Shown: positions 22,151 through 30,605 of the stretch, piece by piece
Layout of the letters: each line of letters opens with the position of its first letter
Position numbering within the stretch: position 1 is the stretch's first letter
Origin: Rhizophagus sp. LPA8_4_AMF
Taxonomy: Eukaryota > Glomeromycota > Glomeromycetes > Glomerales > Glomeraceae
DNA: 30,605 nucleotides
Reading direction: 5' to 3'
NCBI GenBank assembly: GCA_021464525.1
Contig: JADRCO010000572.1
Location: forward strand, 1-30,605
The notes under the pieces: model-generated
What the model saw: the letters and a program-made list of their open reading frames with translations, nothing else
What the model was told of the DNA's origin: nothing
Database searches by the model: none
Translations under genes and position numbers: made by a program

Positions 22151-23281
22151 ATGCGTTCACTAAAGAAAGCGACGATTTTTTTCGTTGCCATCTTACTTTT
22201 ATTTTTATTAACCTTTGTTTCTGCAGAATTAAATAGAAGAGGTATTTATTTACATAACTTATCAAAAAATTTTTACGTTAAATAATTATAATTCATTATA
22301 TTAATCAATTATTGAATATAAGATCCACAAGCACCTGTTGACGCACCACCAGCGGGAGGAAATCCACCTGCGGATAATCCACCAGCGGGAGGTAATCCAC
22401 CTGCGGATAATCCACCAGCGGGAGGAGCACCAAATGCAGGAGGAAAAGCTCCAGATGCAGGAGGAAAAGCTCCAGCGGGAGCAAATCCACCAGCGGGAGG
22501 GAATCCACCTGCGGGAGGAAATCCACCAGCGGGAGGGAATCCACCTGCGGGAGGAAATCCACCAGCGGGAGGGAATCCACCTGCGGGAGGAAATCCACCA
22601 GCAGGAGGAGCACCAGCGGCGGGAGGAAAAGTTCCAGCGACGGGAGGAAAACTTCCTGCAGATGGAACAACAACAGGAACAAATGATACAATACCACCAA
22701 AAAATATTAGTCCATTAACACCATCAGTTCAAGTAAATATGGTATCTCCAAAAATGTCATCAAAGAATAATCTATTTAAAATAGGATCAAATATTACATT
22801 TAAGTGGACTTATTCTTCAAAGTTTGCTGATCCACCAAAATCAATATCAGCTTATGCACAACCACAAGTAGATACAAAAACTTTTTATTCGATAGCACTA
22901 AATCAAACCCTTAATGAAACGTTACAAGAAGTAACTTGGTCTACGGCTGATAATGCATCATCTTTACCTATGGCTAAATATAAATTATGGATTTGTGATC
23001 AAAGGGGACTTGTTGCTGCTGCTAATCCTGGTGGTCTTCAAGTTTTTTCGGGTTTGGAATTTGGTTTATATAAATCACAAGATGATATTGGTAAGTTATA
23101 CAAAAATGGAGATGATAGTTTTTAAGGAATATGCATTAACTTACTTAAAAATGTTTTTTTTATAGGTAACTGTCCAACCTGTACTATTAATAGTGCTGTT
23201 TCAATTTCAATAATTCCTTTATTATCTACTATCGGTTTTACATTAATAACAATAATTTCATTTAATTTTATTTTGATTTAA
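22151..23281 (+). CDS. Probable GPI-anchored surface protein with Pro/Gly repeats and DUF7137-like domain, 324 aa
   Basis: Exons are 22151-22241, 22323-23090 and 23166-23281 (phase 1 at both joins, TAA stop). Residues 1 to about 25 form a strong signal peptide ending VSA. Residues 32 to about 150 are made of six-residue NPPAGG-type repeats with NPPAD, GGAPNAGGK and GKVPA variants. A globular part follows (about 168-290) with FKIGSNITFKWTYSS, an EVTWSTAD strand and a GLEFGLYKSQ ending. These match the layout of the beta-sandwich region of fungal GPI proteins classed as DUF7137, as I remember it. Two Cys (NCPTC) precede a C-terminal hydrophobic segment with no positive residue after it, which fits a GPI-attachment signal. 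It likely sits in the cell wall or plasma membrane; no enzymatic role is implied. Several N-glycosylation sequons (such as NIT, NQT, NET) lie in the globular part. Confidence 0.82.
22356..22609 (+). repeat. 18/36-bp tandem repeats encoding NPPAGG
   Basis: From 22484 to 22609, seven consecutive 18-bp units alternate between AATCCACCAGCGGGAGGG and AATCCACCTGCGGGAGGA, so the true period is 36 bp with about 3.5 copies. Copies are identical except for two bases in the last one. A related, more diverged array with GCGGATAATCC units spans about 22356-22427. The near-identity points to recent expansion by slippage or unequal exchange. Confidence 0.9.
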
Positions 23282-23843
23282 ATTATTAAAAATAATGTCT
23301 AATAAATAGATGAGCTTTTATTCTTTCCTTTTTAAAAAGAAAAGGAGGAAAAATGGACTTTTATGTTGAATTTTAAAATTTATAACTATAAATATTAGAA
23401 TATATTCTAAAGTAACTTGTATTTGGATAGTTAGTGTACTAGATAAAATTTATATTATTATTATTTTCAACAATAATTTGTATTCTAATTATTAATTTAG
23501 TTGTAATGAAAAAAACAAACTGATTTTTTTTTTTGAAAAAAAAAAAAAAAATTTTTTTTATAATTTTCATTTTTTTTTTTTTTTTTTTTCTACCGTAATT
23601 AAAATTATTATTTGGTTCGTGTTTTCTTTTTATTTTTCAATAATATTTCTTCGAAGTAATAAAACAAATAGAAAAAATTACAACTTCAATTTATGAAGTA
23701 TAATCATTATATTTATAGTCATGAAAGGGAATTATAAATTAAAGATATTCCTTCGCTTTGCTTTTTACTAACTTTTTTTTTTTTAAAAAAAAAAAAGAAA
23801 AAAAAAAAATTGTTCAAAAAAAGAATATAATAATGATGTCTTT
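23282..23843. terminator. Convergent 3' flanks with adjoining poly(T)/poly(A) tracts
   Basis: The surface-protein gene (+) and the YME1 gene (-) end toward each other here. T11 followed by G and A16 (23524-23551), then T8 (23552-23559), and T12 followed by A12 (23773-23796) form self-complementary runs. Such A/T tracts could serve transcript end formation on either strand. This is inferred from position and composition only. Confidence 0.35.
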
Positions 23844-26800
23844 TCACCGTTGAATATTTTTTCCTTTAATAACTGATTCGATTTCTTCTTGTGTGAGAGT
23901 TTCATAATCCATCAATGCTTTTGCTAATCTATGTAATTCTTCTTTATGATTTTTTAATATATTACCTGCACGTATTTGAGCATTCTAAAAAAATTGATGT
24001 ATTAAATTAAATATCCGACTGAATACATATTTTTAACGTTAAGATTACTTACCTCCGTTATTGTTTTAACTTCAGTTTCAATAACTAATTTAGTTTGTGT
24101 ACTTAATTGATCTAACTCTTCTTCTGGATGAGCGACTGGTCCAACCTAAAATATTTAAAATATTTTATTATTATATAGTTAAAATCCGAATTGCTTATAA
24201 AGAATATTATAATTACTTTATCACTCATTCCAAACAATGTGACCATACGTTTAGCAACATTCGTTGCCGTCATTATATCATTATGTGCACCAGTAGTCAC
24301 ATTTTCTTTACCAAATATCATCTCCTCTGCAACTCTACCACCCATAGCAACATCGATCATAGCAAGATATTCTTTCTTAGTATAATTATCTTTATCCATC
24401 TCGGGTAACTGAACAGTCTATTAAAAAATTCAATTAAATATATCATCGAAAAAAATTTTTTTTAAAGAATATACAAAATTTTATTACTTACCATACCCAA
24501 GCTATTACCTCGTGGCATAATTGTAGCCTTATGTAATGGTAAGGCTCCTGGTGTATATAGTGCTACAAGTGCATGTCCACCTTCATGGTATGCAGTTAAA
24601 CGTTTGCTATCGTCTGAAATTACGGCAGATCTACGTTCAGCTCCCATAATTATTTTATCCTTAGCGTGTTCCATATGTCTCATTGCTACTTCACGTGCAC
24701 CATCTCTCGAAGCCTGTATTGCCGCTTGATTGACTAGATTAGCCAAATCAGCACCCGAGAATCCTGGTGTACCACGTGCAATTATACTAATGTCCACATC
24801 TAATTGAAATAATTAAAAAATTATGAGTTGTAATAATTTCATTTTTACAAAGAAATAAACAAAACTTACCACGTGCTAATTGAACGTTTTTTAAATGATG
24901 AGACAAAATTTGCACTCTACCCCGAACATCTGGCAGAGGTACTGCAACATGTCTATCAAATCGACCGGGACGAACTAATGCTTTATCTAAAAGTTCCGGA
25001 AAATTTGTTGCCGCAATAAAAATGACTCCCTCAGTTTGCGAAAACCTATAATAAAGTAGGAAAATTATCATGAATAAACATATAAATAGTGTAATAGGAA
25101 AAAACTTCAGAATAATGAAAAAACCTACAAACCCATCCAAATCGACTAACAATTGATTGAGTGTCTGTTTCATATATGTTTGGTCTTTTGGGTTACGTTT
25201 TGAACCAATCGCATCTAGCTCATCAATAAATACTATACTAGGCGCCTTACGTCTTGCAGCAGCTGTAATAATAATTAAAACAAATAATAAATTCGCTAAA
25301 TAAAACAAAATCAAAATTAAACATTTATGTTCATATAATAGACAAATGATTTACCAAAAAGTTCACGAACTCTTCTTGCACCAACTCCAACGTACATTTC
25401 ATCAAATTCTGAACCTGACATAAAAAAGAATGGTACCCCTGCTTCACCGGCCACTGCACGCGCCAACAAAGTTTTTCCAGTACCTGGAGGACCAGTTAAT
25501 AATACACCTTTAGGTAATCTACCACCTAAACCAGTAAATTTTGATGGATCCTTCAAGAATTCAACTAACTCTTCCAACTCCTCTTTTGCTTCATCAACAC
25601 CATGAACATCAGAAAATTTAACCACCTGTTGAGACGATGGCTCATATTCTGATTGTGATCCACCGGTCTTTAAAAGACCAGAATTTTCCATAGCAATACT
25701 TAGGAAGGTAAGGATGCAGAAAGCATATGTAAATGTAATTCCCACCCAACGCAAAGCGCGCCAAAACATATATCCACGCGCTAACAAGCAAAAAATGAAT
25801 TTAATAATTTAATAAAATACATATATGTTTAAAAATCCTAATCATTACCTTCTTCAATTACTACATAAATCGGGTTTTCTTTATTACCCGCGTTTGCTGC
25901 TATAGTTGCTGGACTATTTTCCACTGTAGCTTTTTTCCCTTGACTTTTCATAATGCCTTGCACTAAGTCTGTTGTCAAAATTGGATTACCTAAATTATTA
26001 ATAATTAAATCAATATGTGGTAATAACAAGTTCTTATATATATATATATATTATATAATAAGTTCTTATTTATATGTGCATTACCTCCTTCGGTTCCAGC
26101 TTGCTCCAGTTTTTGCATAATTTTCGGTAAAATTTTATCAGTTTGCCCTGCTCTAACTAAAGCAGTAACATAAGCCTGAAAACATTCATCATCGTGAGCG
26201 AACTTCCCCCGCTCAAACCGAGCAATTACTATATTGTGGTTATTTGATTTTAATAATTCCTAAAGCAATAACGAAAGAATATCAGATAAAATGATTGTAA
26301 AATTAAAATTAAATTTCTTATATTATATTTAGATAATCACCTACTTTATAAAATTCTGCCTGTTTTGATGCATCATTAGGTGACGCATTTGCTTCAGCCT
26401 CTAATAGCTGTAAACGTCGTTGATTTACATATCTAACAGCAGAATTCGTCCCAAAATACCTATGACTACTTCCCAAATATTGAATAGCAAAATCTGGTAA
26501 AATAAATAATAACCATAAGATTCTTATTGATTATGTTTAATTATTTTATTTCGAATTGAAAATTTATGTCTTTTAATTTCATACTTACCTCTTCTAAAAA
26601 ATGACCGGGAAGATGATATTCCAAAAATTCCTCCTGCTCTTAATAATCTAGAAGCAGACAGTGGTGATAAACCTGTCAATCTTCCTGTTAAAAAAGTTAT
26701 ATTGAAAAAAGTCAAATGAATAATATCAAAAAATTAAATATACATAATATTAATAAAAATAACCTGAAAATTGGGACAATAAAGTTTGTATATCAATTGA

Positions 26801-27211
26801 TTGAAAAGAAGGATCCATTTTCAAGATTGTAATAGCATCTGCTAGCGCTGCCGTCGTTATCGGTTGGACATCCTTATGTCGTAAGCATTCAGGGAGATCG
26901 CTCACCTAATTTAAATTATAATAATTAATCCAGTAGTCATAAAATTAAGAGAAAATCTTCGAAATACCTGCAATTTTGAACGAGTAAGGATTGACGTAGA
27001 ATCGGTAGGTTTATTCTTTGACGAAGCGGAGACTGAAGAAGGTGTAACTTTAACTGAGTGTAGGAACAATGAAGCCTCGGAGAGTAGCGCAGAAAGCTTG
27101 TTTTAATATAACGACAAAATCATACAATAGATTAGATTTTATGCACTTTTTACACTAAAAATAATAACGGCATACCTGCTGAGTCAAGGAAATTGTGCCC
27201 TGAGCTTGCAT
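23844..27211 (-). CDS. YME1: Mitochondrial i-AAA protease (YME1/FtsH family), 14 exons, 780 aa
   Basis: An ATP-dependent zinc metalloprotease of the mitochondrial inner membrane, facing the intermembrane space, that degrades damaged or short-lived proteins. Exons are 27211-27176, 27096-26968, 26905-26764, 26684-26589, 26493-26345, 26259-26085, 25989-25849, 25780-25355, 25262-25133, 25045-24870, 24799-24492, 24417-24217, 24145-24053 and 23984-23844, all in frame, with a TGA stop. An Arg/Ser-rich stretch (about 150-195) could be targeting sequence. One TM helix is at about 294-317. Walker A GPPGTGKT is at 386-393, pore loop MYVG at 418-421, Walker B D445/E446, and second-region Arg R500/R503. 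Zinc site HEGGH is at 605-609 with D683 as likely third ligand. The exact 5' end is uncertain: coding-like sequence (LSRLLAAIRL) continues upstream of the chosen ATG, but I found no initiating exon. Architecture matches YME1, not the two-TM m-AAA proteases. Confidence 0.95.
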
Positions 27212-27534
27212 TAGACGAATAGCTGCCAGTAATCGTGAAAGATCTATATATTAAGTAGTTATGAAAATGGAATTTTGCAATTTTTGAAAAGATTCTTAGG
27301 AAAATTAGAGCATAAAACTCGTGTAATATAATAAGAGAACGACTAGGGCATCAAAATAAAAGCTGTGTTTTAATCGTACCAAGATCAAAGAAAATACTTT
27401 TTAGCGAAAATCAATAAGCATTGAAACGCTAACTGACTACGTCACAAAACTTTTCGGGGTCAAAAATTTTAAGGGTACTAAATTTATTCGTACAAAGCAC
27501 ATCAAAAACTTTTTTCACTTTGGTTATACAAAAT
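27212..27534. promoter_or_regulatory. Short divergent promoter between YME1 and Gemin6-like genes
   Basis: Only 323 bp separate the two start codons, which point away from each other. The stretch is less AT-biased than most spacers here. It has no clear TATA box, so it may act as a shared bidirectional promoter for two housekeeping genes. If YME1 has an additional 5' exon, part of this stretch would be transcribed leader. Confidence 0.45.
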
Positions 27535-28278
27535 ATGTCGAAAATTTCACCATATAATTTGACACTTGGACAAATTGAAGAATCTTTGGGGAAATTATGT
27601 ACAATTAAACTGAAAAATAATGAAAAAGATCTGAGAGGATATTTATATAATATAGATCCTGTGACTTTAACAATTTTTTTATTACAAGTAAGTATTTTTT
27701 AAGTGCTTCTTTAATTGAAAACTTTTTAAAATAATTTCTTTTTTAAATATTAGATTGAAAATGATTTTAATGAAAATGAATTACCATCTCGATATAAAAT
27801 TTTGATTGTCATGTATCATGCTATAACAGAGTTTAAAGGTATAATATTAAAAATTATTTTTTGAATAAAATATTAAATTTCTAATGTTATTTTGTAGTGA
27901 ATAATGAGGAGAATAGAATATCAAGACATATATTAGACAACGTAGTTAATCTAAGAATTGAAGATTTTAAAAATGAATCAGAAAAAATGAAACAAAGAAA
28001 AAAAGATTTGATTTTATTATTTGAATCGGTAATTATCAAAATTAATATTAATTATTGTAAAAGAAAATTTCACATACAATTATCAAACCACCTACCAATT
28101 AATTTGATTTGTTTTCAATTAGAATCGAATTCAAATAACCTACACAAATGATGACCCCGTTGTACATATTTTAGATAGAGCACATATATCACCACCTTAT
28201 GTCATTTCTTCTATTGAATGTAATAATGAAATTATTTTACAAAGAGTAAAAGAAATGATGGTACAATTACCAATTTAA
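27535..28278 (+). CDS. Gemin6-like SMN-complex subunit, 4 exons, 174 aa
   Basis: Exons are 27535-27687, 27754-27838, 27898-28028 and 28123-28278 (phases 0, 1, 0; TAA stop). The N-terminal part (about 10-85) has an LSm-like plan: a conserved-type turn LRGYLYNIDPVTLTIFLLQ (35-53, short of the next strand), then a strand KILIVMYHAITEFK. The C-terminal part has a helical segment MKQRKKDLILLFES, then HISPPYVISS and the segment NNEIILQRVKEMM. In animal Gemin6 the corresponding stretch has a DPPY element and a NEIIL-RV motif, and total length is about 167 aa. Gemin6 pairs with Gemin7 in the SMN complex, which loads Sm proteins onto spliceosomal snRNAs. Identification is from motif order and length; overall similarity is modest. 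Confidence 0.75.
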
Positions 28279-28761
28279 TCAAAATCTAGACTCAACAATG
28301 GTTTCCAGAACTGCTCCTTAAGTAAATAACAAATTAAATTAATAACTTCAGTACATTTTTACAGAACTCCTAAAATATATACAACTCTGATTCCGATTCA
28401 AATTTTTTAATATAACTTATACACTTAATTTTATTATATACAAAATTACTAATAAGATGAATCTAATGACGACTTCGTCTTGCTTTAGCAAACAGATCGA
28501 TACGCAGTACGATATCGGAAACATTTATTTTTATGTGCTACATCAATGCTATAACGTAATAAAAAATTTCGACACAAAATGTCACGGTTTTTCCCGCGTT
28601 AAATTTTTCTATTGTAAATTAGGCTTTCCCCCTACTATAATTAATTAACTTAACTGGTCTAATCATTCAATTATAAAAAAGAGAGTTCATTTTAAATATT
28701 GAAATGCGCTTTTATACTATACAATGTTATTATGCAAACATAGCAAATATGTTTTCTACTC
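28279..28761. other. Convergent 3' flank of the Gemin6-like and deaminase genes
   Basis: AT-rich spacer where two transcripts end toward each other. A 63-codon frame at 28457-28648 has no motif and is not accepted. No clear AATAAA was noted for either gene. Confidence 0.4.
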
Positions 28762-30036
28762 TTATATGTTAAACACCTGGAACATCTTAGCGTCAAGATT
28801 AGCATTATGTTCTTCGTCACCAACCTTAATTTTATCAACGTTACTTTCATCGCTATCAAATTCCACCAATAAACTGGAGCTACTATCTATTTCTTCTTGT
28901 ATGATTTTATCAAGTTCTTTTAGTACATATGACAGGAAATTACTTTTGAAGGCAACATCTGTTGGAAGTTTCCATAGATTATATATCTTTTTGTGCGTTC
29001 CAGAGATGACGATATTATATCCTTGTTTTTGTGCAAATTTGATATACAATTCACATAAGTAACAACATTTCTTGGATACTGCTATATACGCCCTAGCTTT
29101 CTTTTTCTGATTTATTATTTCGTTCAATATGTTCATTTCGGCGTGTAAATATATGCCTTGTTTAATGCTTTCGAGTTCCAGATTTTTTACGCCATCATAT
29201 ATTTTTGCTAATCTGCTCGCTTTGATTTTATTACTCAAACATGCATTCTTGAAATTTTCATACTCCATGGGATCAGGAATAAACCCTTGGATGATATTTT
29301 TCCATGAAAATATGGGTTGATAAGTAACAATGGGCTTCAATATATGCAGCTTCATATTGGAAAACAGAACTTTGTATTTTTTATTACATGCGCAACTCGT
29401 GATATCGATCAAAGACCTCATATATGATCCTACCTTTTTGAGATGCTTTAGAAATTCTTTTGGAATTGTAACATCTTTAGAAACTTTTTTATAATAACAG
29501 CAACAAACTCTTGATATGATGAGTTTATTCGCTTTATCATGATTAATGTCAACTGAATTTGAAGCATATTCTATAAAAGATTTAATATATTGATCATTTT
29601 TACCATCTCTAATGTCTCTTTTAAGTTTATCAAGTCTGGATTCGAACTTCCCAGAACAGTACGCAATTACGCTGGCAGATAAAGCCTTTGTATCAGCCTT
29701 TTTAAATGCTTCTTCCCATTTCATATCATATTTTGATATTTTTATCAGGCATTCCTGGATTTTTTTGATATATTCAAAATCTACTTGAAGCCAATTACTG
29801 TTCTTAGAAATATAAATTATACAGTAATCGGGATAAGTTGTCAAATTTACTGCCACTGCTTCTTTTTTCCTTGCCAATATCGTTGCTAAGTCACGAGAAA
29901 ATTTCTCATTCTTCGTCAGCTTCGGCTTCGTCAGACCAATAAACTCGTCACTTTCTTTGCCAACGACAAATTTAATACTTCCAGCAACCTGCAATTTACT
30001 GTAAAATTCTTTCTCCTGCCTTTCTATCTCTTTCAT
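28762..30036 (-). CDS. OTT_1508-like deaminase-fold protein, single exon, 424 aa
   Basis: The C-terminal half carries a cytidine-deaminase-fold zinc signature: HAEMNIL with H298 as zinc ligand and E300 as proton-shuttling Glu, then KKCCYLCEL with C325 and C328 as the remaining ligands (C324 is next to the site). Shortly after comes SGTHKKIYNLWKLP (345-358). A THG-(K/R)-(I/L)-Y-x-x-W-x-LP block after the Cys pair is typical of the fungal members of the OTT_1508-like deaminase family, which are expanded in many fungi and related to bacterial toxin deaminases. Substrate and role are unknown in fungi. Residues 1-290 form a Lys-rich, mainly helical region with a Cys cluster (CCC at 178-180, CAC at 215-217) and no domain I recognise. 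The frame stays open for 22 codons before the chosen ATG back to a stop. A possible acceptor (ACAG) lies there, so an extra 5' exon is possible. No introns were seen within the gene, unlike its neighbours. Confidence 0.8.
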   Translation of the reverse strand: MKEIERQEKEFYSKLQVAGSIKFVVGKESDEFIGLTKPKLTKNEKFSRDLATILARKKEAVAVNLTTYPDYCIIYISKNSNWLQVDFEYIKKIQECLIKISKYDMKWEEAFKKADTKALSASVIAYCSGKFESRLDKLKRDIRDGKNDQYIKSFIEYASNSVDINHDKANKLIISRVCCCYYKKVSKDVTIPKEFLKHLKKVGSYMRSLIDITSCACNKKYKVLFSNMKLHILKPIVTYQPIFSWKNIIQGFIPDPMEYENFKNACLSNKIKASRLAKIYDGVKNLELESIKQGIYLHAEMNILNEIINQKKKARAYIAVSKKCCYLCELYIKFAQKQGYNIVISGTHKKIYNLWKLPTDVAFKSNFLSYVLKELDKIIQEEIDSSSSLLVEFDSDESNVDKIKVGDEEHNANLDAKMFQVFNI

Positions 30037-30605
30037 TTCCGGAGAAAGATGTATCTTACTGAACAGGTTGTAGTCTGTATTAGCAAAGCACGGCTTTTAA
30101 TAAATATAGAATGATCAGTATTATGAAAATCTCAAATTTGATTATGCAAGCATCACGTGATGCATATAGAATATTCCCCAGTATCACCGAGGACCCTGGC
30201 TGTAATTAGTACTGTCGTAGGACCCGGATAATTATTAGTTCGAAGTGTAACGAAGGACTATATACTATTCGTATCGGTTTCACAAATGTCCTGTTGTCCG
30301 TCCGGCACGTGATGATGCGCAATGATAACTGCACTTCGGACTTGATAACGGTATCCGTTTCCTAGTAATAATAATATATTTTAAGTAAAAGTCATATGCA
30401 AAAATAGTATAACTATTGAAAGAATATTTAATAAATTTAAAAAAGAAGTTCGGTCAAAAAAAATTCATGAAAAATTTTTATATATTTATTTATAAAAATT
30501 ATGAAATGTAGTACAAAATTAAGATGAAAATCACTAGTAATAAAAATAAAATTAAAAATCACCTGGTAATCAAATTTCACTAATAGTAAAATTAAATGAA
30601 TCCAA
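30037..30605. promoter_or_regulatory. Upstream region of the deaminase gene
   Basis: From about 30150 to 30365 the base composition is clearly less AT-rich than the rest of the spacer. It holds a 14-bp perfect palindrome GCATCACGTGATGC at 30150-30163 and a second CACGTGATG at about 30305-30313, both E-box-type sites of the kind bound by bHLH factors. The remainder is AT-rich to the window end, with no gene seen. Confidence 0.4.

Noticed and set aside
22305..22718. Two long frames overlapping the Pro/Gly repeat
   Set aside because: They are alternative-frame readings of the tandem repeat. The accepted frame links a signal peptide and the downstream domain through splice sites.
25121..25133. 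Alternative donor GTAGGT in YME1 exon 9
   Set aside because: It would break the conserved DGFSQT reading; only the GTTTGT donor at 25132 keeps the frame.
1..30605. CRISPR array, rRNA, bacterial operon or phage-like system
   Set aside because: No regularly spaced repeats, no rRNA-like sequence and no ribosome-binding-site architecture. Every recognisable gene is eukaryotic with spliceosomal introns or a fungal family.

Overview
The window looks like nuclear DNA of a filamentous fungus, most likely an early-diverging Mucoromycota lineage of the arbuscular mycorrhizal type (Glomeromycotina, Rhizophagus-like). The reasons are the very AT-rich sequence, genes split by many short GT-AG introns, the standard genetic code, a Gemin6-like SMN-complex subunit, a YTH m6A-reader, a fungal OTT_1508-like deaminase, a possible Crinkler remnant and abundant small inverted-repeat elements. 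The organism call is inference from content; no sequence search was run.

Layout. Positions 1-6100 contain no gene that I can support, but hold four non-autonomous terminal-inverted-repeat elements (MITEs; 647-908, 1701-2115, 3095-3480 and 4278-4660). They are followed by a GTGGC-rich stretch upstream of a gene for a secreted Lys/His/Pro-rich protein (6179-7039, +). Positions 7040-10017 carry broken coding remnants on the + strand. An MFS transporter (10018-11952, -, 4 exons, 567 aa) and a YTH-domain RNA-binding protein (13593-17179, -, 7 exons, 991 aa) follow. A CNNM/Mam3-like DUF21-CBS membrane protein (18568-20750, +, 9 exons including a 14-nt exon, 506 aa) diverges from the YTH gene. Next is a probable GPI-anchored cell-surface protein with Pro/Gly tandem repeats and a DUF7137-like domain (22151-23281, +, 3 exons, 324 aa). 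It converges on a mitochondrial i-AAA protease of the YME1 family (23844-27211, -, 14 exons, 780 aa). That gene is divergent, across 323 bp, from a Gemin6-like gene (27535-28278, +, 4 exons, 174 aa). A single-exon OTT_1508-like deaminase (28762-30036, -) lies near the right end.

All spliced models were joined by hand from GT...AG sites, and every one keeps an open frame with a total length divisible by three. Gene order shows no operon or obvious cluster. Three genes are RNA-related (YTH reader, Gemin6, a putative nucleic-acid or nucleotide deaminase), but nothing in the sequence links them in one pathway. The most notable items are the deaminase, the Gemin6 homologue, the 4278-4660 element with a perfect 8-bp target-site duplication, and the 1701-2115 element whose ends are palindromes within an inverted repeat.
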